DNA from: a bacterium
GTDB taxonomy: Bacteria; Margulisbacteria; Marinamargulisbacteria; SXXA01; JAHFDB01
DNA: 42,012 nt
Assembly (NCBI GenBank): GCA_023249195.1
Contig: JAHFDB010000007.1
Location: 1 to 42,012, forward strand
Direction of reading: 5' to 3'
Numbering within the stretch: position 1 is the first letter of the stretch; each line of letters opens with the position of its first letter. Below, one piece after another: positions 1 to 10,083 of the stretch. The translations under genes were made by a program, and so were the position numbers. Under the pieces are notes generated by a model that was given only the letters and a program-made list of their open reading frames with translations, was not told the origin of the DNA and searched no databases.

Positions 1-2
1 CG

Positions 3-629
3 TTATTGTTTGGAATTGAGGGGAAGAGGGGGCTTTTGGAGGCTATTTTGGTGGAAGAAGAGACAAATCCCTTGCCTTTGGCACCGATTGCGTTTGAGTA
101 TGGGTTTGAGGATTTTAAGCTTGTTTATGGGGGCGAAGAGATGGTGTTGAGGGGGACGATTGATGTGGTTTTGGGGTCTCAGGAGAGGGGGTTTTCTGGG
201 GTTTTGGATTATAAAACGGGTGCGCATGTGCCGAGTGGGGCTGATATTAGACACTTTCGTAGTGTGCAATTGCCTTTGTATCTTTTGGCGGTGGGGCACT
301 ATTTCCCTTCGATGACACCGGCGGGTGGCGTGTATTATCAGGTTAAAGAGGCTTTGTCTGTAGGTAAAACGATTGCGTGTATAACGGAAAGTGCCAAAGA
401 AGCCGACTTTTTTGAGCTGGGGCGTAAAAGACCGGCCCTTTTAGATCGAGATTTTTTCGAGGCATTTAAGGCCCATCTTTTCCACCTTAAAAGGTTGATT
501 GAGGCGGGACATTTTAGCGAGGAGTCGGAGGAAACTTTACCCCATATGATGTCTGGGCGGCCTCAAACCTGTAGCCTGTGTGACTATAGAGCCATTTGTA
601 CGTATTCTAAAAGGTTTGAAAAAGCATGA
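3..629 (+). CDS. addB: PD-(D/E)XK nuclease domain, probable C-terminal part of AddB (5' end outside window)
   Basis: GVLDYKTG...VQLPLYLL nuclease motifs and a C-terminal CSLCDYRAIC Fe-S-type cysteine cluster. The frame is open to the window edge and ends in ATGA overlap with the downstream addA-like helicase. Confidence 0.75.
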   Translation, partial: LLFGIEGKRGLLEAILVEEETNPLPLAPIAFEYGFEDFKLVYGGEEMVLRGTIDVVLGSQERGFSGVLDYKTGAHVPSGADIRHFRSVQLPLYLLAVGHYFPSMTPAGGVYYQVKEALSVGKTIACITESAKEADFFELGRKRPALLDRDFFEAFKAHLFHLKRLIEAGHFSEESEETLPHMMSGRPQTCSLCDYRAICTYSKRFEKA

Positions 630-2623
630 ATTCGCCTACCCACTCTCAACGCGAAGCCTTGAGAACCGATATGAGTACCTTTGTTCAAGCCAGTGCAGGA
701 TCGGGAAAAACAGCGGTGCTTGTTCAGCGCTATATTGCCATTTTGCAAGACAATCCTCACCTCAATTCTTCACATATTTTAGCCATTACTTTTACGCAGA
801 AAGCGGCTGAAGAAATGGTGTCACGTGTGCAATCCATTTTAGAAAAAAAAGGCCTTCCGCCTTTGTATACGCACCGCATTTCTACTATTCATGGTTTGTG
901 TAGTCGATTGTTAAAACAGTATGCTTCCGAAGCAAAAGTATCACCTCATTTTCAAATATTAGACGCTGAAGACAGCCTTTTTTTATGGAATGAGGCCCTT
1001 GAGAAGACGATTTCAACACTCAAGCTGCAACATTCTGAAGCACTGGGCAGCTATTTACTGCTTACTTCATTAGAACAGCTCAAAGAAGATGTGAGTGCTC
1101 TGTTTTATGTGCGAGATCGTCTCTCACAGCTTACCACGCTGACTCAAGAGGCCCTGAGCGCAGAGAAAGACTTTCCTACAAGAGAAGCTTTGATGTTAAC
1201 CACAACCTTAATTCAGCTTTCCCAAATCTGCATCACAACGTATACACAGCTTAAAACAGAACAAAACGCCCTTGATTATACGGACCTTGTTGTCAAAACC
1301 CATGCCCTTGTTAAAATTCCCTTGGTTCGGCACGATTTGCATACCCAAATTTTTTATATCATGGTCGACGAATTTCAAGACACAGACCCCCTTCAATGGG
1401 ACATTATTCAAACCATTGCCGGATACTATCCTACCCAAATCGCCGTCCCCAAAAATCTGTTTCTGGTAGGCGACAGCCGACAATCGATTTACGCGTTTCG
1501 AGGGGCTGATGCCTCTTTGTTCAATACCCTCAAAACCCGTTTTTTACAGCACTATGCCAACAGCACCCTTGTTCAATTACTTGATAATTTTAGAACCCAA
1601 AAACCGGTTCTAGACGTTTTGAATCCCATGTTTGAAGCGGTTTTTTCTGACAATGTTTCTCTCACTTCTCAAAGACAAGAAACCCATGGATACGTCAAAG
1701 TGCATCGGATAGAACAAGAAAAATCTGATCTCACGGGTGAACTTGATATCTCCTGTTCTTGGATCAAAGACCTCATGCAAAAACACCCCGAATTGCAATG
1801 GAAGGATTTTGGTCTCTTACTGAGAAGAAAAAAATCCATGGCCGCCATTCAAGCCCATCTTCATGCCCAAAACATTCCAGCCATTATTGAAGGAGAATTT
1901 AGGGATATTTCAGAAGACGCACTCACCCTTCTTGCCCTCTTAAAAACCCTCTATTTCCCCAAAAATACCCTTCCCGCAATCCGTGTCCTCTCCGAGTTAT
2001 TTAAGCTCGATAACACCCAGCTACACACGCTCTACACCCAAAAAACAAAACCAGAAACACTCTTTAAAGAATGGCTTCAATGGGCCAAAGTCATGCCAGC
2101 TTCGGCCCTCTTAGACCGCATTTTATCTGGCCAAAATTGGCCTCTAAACCCAGAAAAAACAGCGCCCCTTCTCAATAAACTCAGAAAATATGAAAATACC
2201 CCTTTTATTACTCCCAAGACCGTCATTAAAAAATGCGAACTTGGCCTCTCTCTTCCTCAAAAAGAACCTATCGATCTTTCTGTTAATGCGGTCAGAATTC
2301 TTTCTATTCACGCAGCCAAAGGCCTTGAATTTCCTGCCGTGATTATTCCTGAATGTGGCAAAAAATTTAACTTTTCGGCTAGTGACCGCCTCCTTATTAC
2401 GCCACAAGGCATTGGCCTGTCTTTGATGCAAGATGGCGAACAAAAAAACACCTTTAGAAAAAAACTTTTAGAAGATCTAAAACCGACGATTATTGAAGAA
2501 GAAAAGCGTATTTTTTATGTGGCATGTACCCGAGCCCGAGATCATTTGCTACTCATTGGTACGCAAAAGCCTGAAACCAAAAAAAGAGAAGGGGTACAGA
2601 GTTATGTCGATTTTTGGAGATAA
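626..2623 (+). CDS. addA: UvrD/AddA-type superfamily 1 helicase, short (665 aa), no C-terminal nuclease domain visible
   Basis: ASAGSGKTAVLVQRY (Walker A), VDEFQDTDPLQW (motif II), LVGDSRQSIYAFRGAD (motif III/IV), HAAKGLEFPAVII, IFYVACTRARDHLLL (motif VI). Overlaps the AddB-like ORF. Confidence 0.8.
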   Translation: MNSPTHSQREALRTDMSTFVQASAGSGKTAVLVQRYIAILQDNPHLNSSHILAITFTQKAAEEMVSRVQSILEKKGLPPLYTHRISTIHGLCSRLLKQYASEAKVSPHFQILDAEDSLFLWNEALEKTISTLKLQHSEALGSYLLLTSLEQLKEDVSALFYVRDRLSQLTTLTQEALSAEKDFPTREALMLTTTLIQLSQICITTYTQLKTEQNALDYTDLVVKTHALVKIPLVRHDLHTQIFYIMVDEFQDTDPLQWDIIQTIAGYYPTQIAVPKNLFLVGDSRQSIYAFRGADASLFNTLKTRFLQHYANSTLVQLLDNFRTQKPVLDVLNPMFEAVFSDNVSLTSQRQETHGYVKVHRIEQEKSDLTGELDISCSWIKDLMQKHPELQWKDFGLLLRRKKSMAAIQAHLHAQNIPAIIEGEFRDISEDALTLLALLKTLYFPKNTLPAIRVLSELFKLDNTQLHTLYTQKTKPETLFKEWLQWAKVMPASALLDRILSGQNWPLNPEKTAPLLNKLRKYENTPFITPKTVIKKCELGLSLPQKEPIDLSVNAVRILSIHAAKGLEFPAVIIPECGKKFNFSASDRLLITPQGIGLSLMQDGEQKNTFRKKLLEDLKPTIIEEEKRIFYVACTRARDHLLLIGTQKPETKKREGVQSYVDFWR

Positions 2624-2628
2624 GCTTC

Positions 2629-3825
2629 CTAGCGCCTTAGTATGCACACAATCAGGCTTGGCTCAATGACAAATTCAAGAGGCGGATGCCCATTTTTTAA
2701 AAGCTCGCTTTTTGCAATTGCAATGCCACGACCAAAGGCTTGAACAAACCCGAATGTTTTAAGAACATCGCCTATGTTGGGATTGCGATAATCTGTAATG
2801 CCCGGTTGTCCAAAATTCTCTCTTGTCACGATACCATAAGGCCCTCCAGGGCTAGATATCTCTATTCTGTCATTAAACCAGTACACTCGAACGGGCGCAT
2901 GGGTGCTCTCATAGGTCCGATGTAAAACAGCATTGTATAAAATTTGCTGCAAAGCTGCGGGAGGATACAAAAATGTTTTAATGTGAGTGGGTTGTGACGT
3001 TACATTAATGCGGAGTCGGTTATGAGCCGATAGCTTTTCTCCTCCTCTGCGAAGCATCTCTGCCAGTGTTCCGCCTATTTTTTCTTCATCAATCACAGGG
3101 TCAGACAACTCAAGGCCATCGATCCTTAAAAACTCAATATAAGCGCCTGGAAGAAAATTCTGAGGATTTTTTCCAATAGCCAGTATCCCCATCAATGTAG
3201 GGGTTGTATCCGTAGGAGACACACTCATTTTACATGAAGATAATTGTTCTTCATACGACCGTCCATTAGCTTCTAAGATATCCGGAGCAAAAGCCGCTGG
3301 TAAATAGTCATTTTCAAAAACACTTCGAGAAAGTTCAGAAATTTTGGCAGTAGGGATCGGACTTAAATCAAAAGGAAGATTTTTAAAGCGTCTTTTTTCG
3401 TTTAAAATTCGCTCATCTTGTTGAGAGGCTATCGATTTTCTTGGGCCCGTTCTCACGTGTATTCTGCCCTTACATTTCACAGGTGGCATATCAGAAGGAC
3501 ATACCGTCACAACAGCGACATCCGCACCCTTAAGATATCTTTTTTCCACAAAAAGACTGGGGATAGGAAGAATGTTTCCATCTGTTTTCATCTGATCGAG
3601 TGTCAATAACAACTGATCCGTGATGGGCAAGCCTGTTGGTAAACCTGTGTCGTCTACCCCAACAAATAAAACACCTAACAGGTTGCTGTTAGGGAGATCA
3701 TTTGCAAATGCACAGATAGCCTCTCGGAACTTGTCCTCCTTGCTAAAGGAAACCGTTCTTTCAACATTAAAAGCTTCCAAGTCATCTAATAATAGTTCAA
3801 GCTGATGGTCTGTGAGTCTCTCCAT
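2629..3825 (-). CDS. AlbA_2/Schlafen-type putative DNA-binding protein with GHKL-like C-terminal half (RecG-like transcriptional regulator family)
   Basis: N-terminal ERTVSFSKEDKFREAICAFANDLPN...GVLFVGVDDTGLPTGL and middle RGGEKLSAHNRLRI...YPPAALQQILYNAVLHRTYE...PGGPYGIVTRENFG, typical of the family. Confidence 0.75.
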   Translation of the reverse strand: MERLTDHQLELLLDDLEAFNVERTVSFSKEDKFREAICAFANDLPNSNLLGVLFVGVDDTGLPTGLPITDQLLLTLDQMKTDGNILPIPSLFVEKRYLKGADVAVVTVCPSDMPPVKCKGRIHVRTGPRKSIASQQDERILNEKRRFKNLPFDLSPIPTAKISELSRSVFENDYLPAAFAPDILEANGRSYEEQLSSCKMSVSPTDTTPTLMGILAIGKNPQNFLPGAYIEFLRIDGLELSDPVIDEEKIGGTLAEMLRRGGEKLSAHNRLRINVTSQPTHIKTFLYPPAALQQILYNAVLHRTYESTHAPVRVYWFNDRIEISSPGGPYGIVTRENFGQPGITDYRNPNIGDVLKTFGFVQAFGRGIAIAKSELLKNGHPPLEFVIEPSLIVCILRR

Positions 3826-3859
3826 CTAAATTTTTACCTTCAAAAATATTTTTTTGATT

Positions 3860-3878
3860 TTTCTACTCAAAGTAGAAA
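3860..3878. promoter_or_regulatory. Perfect inverted repeat TTTCTACT-CAA-AGTAGAAA, candidate operator
   Basis: 8-bp perfect dyad just downstream of the putative -10 and upstream of the AlbA_2 start codon. Confidence 0.45.
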
Positions 3879-3885
3879 CGAGTGT

Positions 3886-3915
3886 ATCATAAGATGCATG
3901 CAAGATCACTTTCAA
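3886..3915 (-). promoter_or_regulatory. Putative sigma70-type promoter for the AlbA_2 gene (TTGAAA-N18-TATGAT)
   Basis: Minus strand TTGAAA (3915-3910) and TATGAT (3891-3886), 18 bp apart, about 60 bp upstream of the start codon. Confidence 0.45.
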
Positions 3916-3918
3916 CAT

Positions 3919-3940
3919 TAAAAAAGAGGGTCTCCCTCTA
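3919..3940 (-). terminator. Rho-independent terminator-like hairpin on minus strand
   Basis: Minus strand reads TAGAGGGAGACCCTCTTTTTT: AGAGGG/CCCTCT stem followed by a T run. Confidence 0.5.
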
Positions 3941-4032
3941 AATCCCGCCCGGCCTACCTTTCCTTACTGAAAAGTACAGATCATGACCCTGTATGGATTT
4001 TTTATGAAGTATTAAGCTACTATAAGGCCACG

Positions 4033-5265
4033 ATGCACTATTCACGATTACTTCTTGTTATTGTATTTATTATTGCAACCAGCCTTCACGCCACTCCCAT
4101 TTTCGATCTTAAAACAGCTCTGGATATCGGTCTTTCAAAGGCCCCTTCGTTACAGGTTCAAGCTCAAGATCTCTACTCAAAAAAAGCAAATTATCGCCTC
4201 TCTCTCTCTCAAGAAAATCCAAGCGTCCAGGCCAGCTTTCTTCCGCAGGGATCGCGTTCAAAAATCGATCTTTCTTTCGATCAAAACCTCATGAGATGGA
4301 TAACCTCGCCACTAGAAAATGAGGCGATAGATAGCCAATTAGAGTCAGATAGTCTGCTGTATAAAAATGCGGTGGCTCAACTCAAAGTGGAGGTCAAAAA
4401 GGCCTTTTACGCTATTCAGGCTGCACAGGCACTTTTAGTTATTCAAAATGATTATACCCAGGCAGCACAAACCACTTTTGAACTTACAAAAAGACAGTTC
4501 GAAGCAGGGAATATCAATGAACTGCAACTCAAAACCAACGAAGTTGCCTGCCAAGAGGCCCTCACCATGACTCACGAAAAAGAACTTTCCCTCCAAATTG
4601 CCGAGTGGCACCTTCAAGAAACCATGGGTCTTGCTCCTACCCATACGATAAACCTGGTAACAGGAACGTTGTCAGAAACACTTCCCCAAATTCCTTCATT
4701 CGATGAATTAGACCGTCTTATTGAAACGCAAAGGCCTGATTTGGCTGCTCTATATGCTCAAATCCGTGCTGAAAAAGCCCACTCCCTCACCCAGGAATGG
4801 CAAAACAAACTTGGAAATCTCAAAGCCGGGATTCAATTTGAGCAAGAAGTAGACGGAACCCAATCACTGGGTCCCAAAATTGAATTTAGCCTCCCTTTTT
4901 TAAATCAAGGGCAAGCTGCGTTCGAAGCCCATGGGGCTGTTATCGCCTATCTCAATTCTCTCTTGATCACACAGAAACACCATGCCCAATATGCGATAAG
5001 AAAATGTGTTTCCCAACTTCAATACGAATCTATCGAAATTATCCGCACTAAAACACACCTTATTCCTCTCCATCAACGCATCAATGAGCTCACTCAAAAA
5101 CAATATAACTATATGCTTATGGGTGTTTTTAGCCTGATTCAAGCCAAACAAGAAGAGCTCAAAGCCCAAGAAACCTATGTTCAACATTTAGCCTCATTTT
5201 GGAATGCATGGGCGGAACTCGAAGGCCAAGTAGGCTCGATACCCACAAAAGGAACCCCTCAATGA
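4033..5265 (+). CDS. TolC/CzcC-like outer-membrane efflux protein
   Basis: Signal peptide, FDLKTALDIGLSKAPSLQVQAQ..., FELTKRQFEAGNINELQLKTNEV, ETMGLAP; coiled-coil repeat architecture of the OEP family. Confidence 0.8.
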   Translation: MHYSRLLLVIVFIIATSLHATPIFDLKTALDIGLSKAPSLQVQAQDLYSKKANYRLSLSQENPSVQASFLPQGSRSKIDLSFDQNLMRWITSPLENEAIDSQLESDSLLYKNAVAQLKVEVKKAFYAIQAAQALLVIQNDYTQAAQTTFELTKRQFEAGNINELQLKTNEVACQEALTMTHEKELSLQIAEWHLQETMGLAPTHTINLVTGTLSETLPQIPSFDELDRLIETQRPDLAALYAQIRAEKAHSLTQEWQNKLGNLKAGIQFEQEVDGTQSLGPKIEFSLPFLNQGQAAFEAHGAVIAYLNSLLITQKHHAQYAIRKCVSQLQYESIEIIRTKTHLIPLHQRINELTQKQYNYMLMGVFSLIQAKQEELKAQETYVQHLASFWNAWAELEGQVGSIPTKGTPQ

Positions 5266-6476
5266 AACACCTTGCGCTAGTCACACTATTAGGTTTTTTT
5301 TTGTACACAAGCCTCTCTGTTCAGGCACAGCACTATACCCCCGTTACTGTGCCTAACGGGCATACTTTAGAATGGAGATGGGTCAAGGGTGTTAAAGAAT
5401 TTCATCTTACCGTTGAAGAAATCGAACACGAATTTGCACCTGGTATGAAAGCCAAATGTTGGGGATATAATGGCAGCACCCCGGGGCCTGTCATTGAAGC
5501 GATTGAAGGGGATCGCATTCGGATTTTAGTCACCAATAAACTTAAAGAACCCACGGCTGTTCACTGGCATGGGATCTTGCTTCCCAATGGTATGGATGGG
5601 GTTGAAGGACTTACCCAAAAAGCGATTCAACCGGGTGAAACATTTTCCTATGAATTTACTCTCAAACAACACGGCACATTTATGTACCACTCTCACGGAG
5701 ATGACATGGTTCAAATTGGACTTGGCGCAAAGGGATTCTTCATTGTACATCCTAAAGTACAAACAAAAAAAATAGACAAAGATTTTGCCATTTTTGTAGA
5801 TGAGTGGTACGTCACTCCTGGAACTTTTAGACCTGATCCCAACAAAATGACCGACTTTAATATCTTTACTTTTAATAGCAAGGTATTTCCTGGCACGGAT
5901 CCCTTGGTTGTGAAAACGGGAGACAAAGTGCGTATTCGATTTGCCGATGCGGGACAAGAATCTCATCCGATTCATTTGCATGGGTATAATTTTAAAATCG
6001 TGGCTACGGATGGTGGAGATATTCCTGTTTCAGCCCAATGGCCAGAAACCACAGTGGTCATATTTCCAGGTCAAACTCGGGATATAGAATTTATTGCTAA
6101 TGCACCAGGAGATTGGCCATTGCATTGTCACAGACGCCACCATCCGATGAACGCTATGGGGCATGACAACCCTAATATGATAGGTGTTAGCCAAGAGGGT
6201 CTAGACGAAAAAATCCAAAAACTAGCCCCCGATTATATGGCCATGGGCGAAAATGGCATGGCTGACATGGCAGAGATGTCCCAACATATGACAGGCCCAG
6301 ATAATACCTTGCCAATGATGGGTGCAGACGGTCCTTTTGGGCAAATTGGTATGGGAGGCATGTTTACCCTTTTAAAAGTTAGGGACAGTGTAGATGCCTC
6401 TTCTAAAACAAGCTGGTATCACCATCCAAAAGGGACAGTGGCTTCACCCGTTTCAGACCATGAGAGTTCATTATGA
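5262..6476 (+). CDS. Multicopper oxidase, periplasmic, Met-rich C-terminal region
   Basis: ATG at 5262 (MKHLALVTLLGFFLYTSLSVQAQ signal peptide); AVHWHGI, MYHSHGD, HPIHLHGY, HCHRRHHPMNAM copper-ligand motifs; Met-rich MGENGMADMAEMSQHM. Confidence 0.9.
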   Translation: MKHLALVTLLGFFLYTSLSVQAQHYTPVTVPNGHTLEWRWVKGVKEFHLTVEEIEHEFAPGMKAKCWGYNGSTPGPVIEAIEGDRIRILVTNKLKEPTAVHWHGILLPNGMDGVEGLTQKAIQPGETFSYEFTLKQHGTFMYHSHGDDMVQIGLGAKGFFIVHPKVQTKKIDKDFAIFVDEWYVTPGTFRPDPNKMTDFNIFTFNSKVFPGTDPLVVKTGDKVRIRFADAGQESHPIHLHGYNFKIVATDGGDIPVSAQWPETTVVIFPGQTRDIEFIANAPGDWPLHCHRRHHPMNAMGHDNPNMIGVSQEGLDEKIQKLAPDYMAMGENGMADMAEMSQHMTGPDNTLPMMGADGPFGQIGMGGMFTLLKVRDSVDASSKTSWYHHPKGTVASPVSDHESSL

Positions 6477-8275
6477 AAATACAACTGTCTTCACTCCACA
6501 CTAAACTCAAACACTCCTTCGGATACGATACTTTCCGCCCCTTCCAAGAAGAAATTATTGCCGCCATCCTTGGAAAGAGAGACGTTCTTGCCATTCTCCC
6601 CACAGGTTCAGGAAAATCACTCTGCTATCAGTTGCCCATACTCGAAACACCTGGAAAAATGGCCATTGTTATTTCCCCCCTCATTGCGCTGATGCAAGAC
6701 CAAGTTCAGGTGCTTACTAGCATGGGCATTTCAGCCGCGTTTATCAATAGCCAATTGTCTTATTATGAACTCAAAAATATCCAAAAAAATCTTCAAAACT
6801 ATGCCTTAATTTATGTGGCTCCAGAACGGTTGTGTAAAGAAGAATTTTTAGACCTGATTAAGCCTTTAAATATCGCCTATTTTGTTATTGACGAAGCCCA
6901 TTGCATTTCTCAGTGGGGCCACGCTTTTCGTCCTGAATATCGCCAATTGGCTATTTTAAAACATCATTTTCCGCAGGTTCCTATTGCGACGTTCACTGCT
7001 ACTGCCACCCCACTTGTCCAACAAGACATTATTGATCAACTTCACCTCCAAACACCGTATAAGGCCATTGGAAGTTTTGACCGATCCAATCTCACCATTC
7101 GCATCGATCAACGGGACAATGGAAAAGACCAACTTAAACGGTTTCTGGAGTCTCATCGCAACCAATCGGGCATTATTTATACGACTACCCGAAAATCAGT
7201 AGATAAGTTGTACGAGGAACTCAAAAAAAATGGGTATCCGATCACAAAATATCATGCAGGACTTACAGATAGTGAAAGGCAAAAGGCCCAGGGCACTTTT
7301 TTAAACGATACCACCCCGATTATGGTTGCTACTGTTGCTTTTGGAATGGGGGTACACAAACCCGATGTCAGATTTGTTGTGCATATGGATCTTCCAAAAA
7401 GTTTTGAAGGTTATTATCAAGAAATTGGCCGAGCAGGTCGTGATGGGCTTCCCTCTGATTGTTTGATGCTCTATAGCACTCGAGACTATATTCTGCAAAA
7501 AAGCATGTACGCAGATATTCCCGATGATATCACCAAACACAGCATGCTCAGACGTCTTGAACAGTTTTTTTCTTTTTGTGCCGCTTCAGAATGCCGCCGC
7601 AAACAAATTTTGCATTATTTTAGCGAACCGTATCTCCATGACAATTGTCAGAATTGTGACAATTGCCTCGATGACATTATTACAGAAGACATCACTATTA
7701 TTGCTCAAAAGATTCTCTCTTGTGTTTATCGCATGCAGCAACGCTTTGGCATTCAGCGTGTTGTGGATGTTTTGGCGGGCTCTCAAACCCAAGAAATTAT
7801 CCAAAATAGATTTGACAAACTTTCTACTTACGGGTTGCTTTCAGATTTGCCCAGGCTAGATATTCGACATTATATTTTTTCTTTGATTAATCAAAATTTT
7901 TTAGCCATGACAGAAGGTCAATATCCTATTTTGCAACTTACCGTTAATGCCCGCAGTGTTTTAAAAAAAACAACCCCTGTGTTTGTCAGAAAACGTGTGA
8001 TAAAAGTTCATAAAGAAAGAAAAAAATCAGAAAAATCCCACTCGAACACTGTCAATCGAAACATGTTGGCGAAACTCAAAGAAGTCAGAAAACAACTTGC
8101 TAGCAAAGCGGGGCTGCCCCCCTATATGATTTTTCACGACAAACACCTCGTTCATATGGCCGAGCTTCAGCCTAAAAATGAGGCTGAATTTTACCAAGTT
8201 CAAGGGGTTGGAGAACAAAAACATAAGTTGTATTCAAAGGCTTTTCTAGAGTGTATTGCAAGCTGTTTGTCTTAA
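6473..8275 (+). CDS. recQ: ATP-dependent DNA helicase RecQ
   Basis: GYDTFRPFQEEII, LPTGSGKSLCYQLP, FVIDEAHCISQWGHAFRPEY, QEIGRAGRDG, CNLD-type zinc cysteines (CQNCDNC), HRDC-like C-terminus. Confidence 0.95.
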   Translation: MKIQLSSLHTKLKHSFGYDTFRPFQEEIIAAILGKRDVLAILPTGSGKSLCYQLPILETPGKMAIVISPLIALMQDQVQVLTSMGISAAFINSQLSYYELKNIQKNLQNYALIYVAPERLCKEEFLDLIKPLNIAYFVIDEAHCISQWGHAFRPEYRQLAILKHHFPQVPIATFTATATPLVQQDIIDQLHLQTPYKAIGSFDRSNLTIRIDQRDNGKDQLKRFLESHRNQSGIIYTTTRKSVDKLYEELKKNGYPITKYHAGLTDSERQKAQGTFLNDTTPIMVATVAFGMGVHKPDVRFVVHMDLPKSFEGYYQEIGRAGRDGLPSDCLMLYSTRDYILQKSMYADIPDDITKHSMLRRLEQFFSFCAASECRRKQILHYFSEPYLHDNCQNCDNCLDDIITEDITIIAQKILSCVYRMQQRFGIQRVVDVLAGSQTQEIIQNRFDKLSTYGLLSDLPRLDIRHYIFSLINQNFLAMTEGQYPILQLTVNARSVLKKTTPVFVRKRVIKVHKERKKSEKSHSNTVNRNMLAKLKEVRKQLASKAGLPPYMIFHDKHLVHMAELQPKNEAEFYQVQGVGEQKHKLYSKAFLECIASCLS

Positions 8276-8356
8276 GACAGTCAGTACACTTATCAAGCTG
8301 AATAGGGTATTCTGTTTTTGATTTAATTCTGAAACCATCAAAAGTGAGAATCTTCT

Positions 8357-10033
8357 ATGAGCAACGACAAAAAAATCATCTTTTCTCTGATTAATGTGAG
8401 CAAATCTTATCCTCCGCGTAAGCAAGTGCTCAAAAATATTTATCTGTCTTTTTATTATGGCGCCAAAATAGGGATTCTAGGTTTGAATGGGTCTGGAAAA
8501 TCAACCCTCATTAAGATGATTGCTGGGCTTATTGAACCCGATGAGGGCAAGGTTACCTATGAGCCAGGACATTCTATCGGATATCTTGAGCAGGAGCCGG
8601 TGTTGGACCCAGAGAAAACCGTTAAAGACATTGTGGGAGAAGGACTGAAACAAAAAGTTGCTATCTATACAGAATATGAGGCTGTTTGTGCCCGTTTGTC
8701 GGAACCGCTCAGCGATGAAGACATGACGGCTCTTTTAGAACGCCAGGGGGAACTTATTGAGTTGCTGGACGCTCATGATGCGTGGGAAATAGATGCGGTT
8801 TTAGAACGTGCTATGGATGCGCTGAGATGTCCAGAGGGTGATACCAAAATTGCTCATTTATCGGGGGGTGAAAAGCGTCGGGTTGCCCTGTGTCGTCTTC
8901 TTTTGCAAAAACCGGATATTCTTCTGTTGGACGAACCCACTAACCATTTAGACGCTGAATCGGTCCATTGGTTGGAGCAGCATTTGAAGCAATATCAAGG
9001 CACTATTATTGCGGTGACCCATGACCGTTATTTTTTAGACAATGTTGCGCAGTGGATTTTAGAACTTGATCGGGGTGAAGGCATTCCATGGAAAGGGAAT
9101 TATTCCTCTTGGTTAGAGCAAAAATCGAATCGCCTGGCCATTGAAGCAAAAGGGGAATCCAAACGACAAAAAACCCTTGAGAGAGAACTTGAATGGGTCC
9201 GCATGAGCCCCAAAGCCCAACAAGCCAAGGGAAAAGCACGGCTCAAAGCCTATGAAGCCCTTCTAAATCAAGATACCAAAGAAAAAGATGCCCACCTTGA
9301 GCTTTTTATTCCGAGTGGCCCTCGTTTAGGGGAAAAAGTCATAGAGTTGGATACTGTTTCTAAATCTTTTGGAGACAGACTTTTGTTTGAGAACCTGAGC
9401 TTTGAACTTCCCAAAGCGGGCATTGTCGGTGTTATTGGTCCAAACGGTGTGGGAAAAACAACCCTGTTTAAACTGTTGTTAGGACAAGAAAAGGCGAATT
9501 CAGGCACTATTACTATCGGAGAAAGTGTCAAAATAGGCTATGTTGACCAAGACCATGCCGGTATTGACCCTGATAAATCGGTCTGGGAACAGATTTCAGA
9601 GGGCTCTGATTATATTCAATTAGGGAACCAAAGCGTTTCTTCTCGGGGATATGTTGCCAAATTTAACTTTGCAGGATCTGACCAAGAAAAAAAATGCTCG
9701 ATGCTGTCTGGAGGGGAACGAAATCGACTTCACCTCGCTATGTCGCTCAAAGGCAATGCCAATTTGCTGTTATTAGACGAACCGACTAATGATATCGATG
9801 TTAATACCCTCAGGGCATTGGAAGAGGGTTTGGAAAACTATGCGGGATGCGCGGTTATTATTTCTCATGATCGGTGGTTCTTAGACCGCATCGCTACTCA
9901 TATTCTCGCGTTTGAAGACGATGGAAAGGGTGTCTTTTTTGAAGGGAATTTTTCTGATTACGAAAAAGATAAACTTCAAAGAGGCGGCAGTCTTATCCCT
10001 AAACGGGTGAAGTATCGCAAATTGGTAAAATAA
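8357..10033 (+). CDS. ettA: ABC-F ATPase, EttA-type energy-dependent translational throttle protein
   Basis: Two ATPase domains (GLNGSGKST / GPNGVGKTT; LSGGEKRR / LSGGERNR), SYPPRKQVLKNIYLSF N-terminus and EttA-like length (558 aa). Confidence 0.9.
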   Translation: MSNDKKIIFSLINVSKSYPPRKQVLKNIYLSFYYGAKIGILGLNGSGKSTLIKMIAGLIEPDEGKVTYEPGHSIGYLEQEPVLDPEKTVKDIVGEGLKQKVAIYTEYEAVCARLSEPLSDEDMTALLERQGELIELLDAHDAWEIDAVLERAMDALRCPEGDTKIAHLSGGEKRRVALCRLLLQKPDILLLDEPTNHLDAESVHWLEQHLKQYQGTIIAVTHDRYFLDNVAQWILELDRGEGIPWKGNYSSWLEQKSNRLAIEAKGESKRQKTLERELEWVRMSPKAQQAKGKARLKAYEALLNQDTKEKDAHLELFIPSGPRLGEKVIELDTVSKSFGDRLLFENLSFELPKAGIVGVIGPNGVGKTTLFKLLLGQEKANSGTITIGESVKIGYVDQDHAGIDPDKSVWEQISEGSDYIQLGNQSVSSRGYVAKFNFAGSDQEKKCSMLSGGERNRLHLAMSLKGNANLLLLDEPTNDIDVNTLRALEEGLENYAGCAVIISHDRWFLDRIATHILAFEDDGKGVFFEGNFSDYEKDKLQRGGSLIPKRVKYRKLVK

Positions 10034-10083
10034 GCGAGATATTTAACAGGCTGCCCTGGAATACTCTCTATTTCTTGCGCTTT

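Noticed and set aside
5526-5981. 151-aa minus-strand ORF inside the multicopper oxidase gene
   Set aside because: Antisense to a strongly supported coding region with intact copper motifs; composition looks like a mirror ORF.
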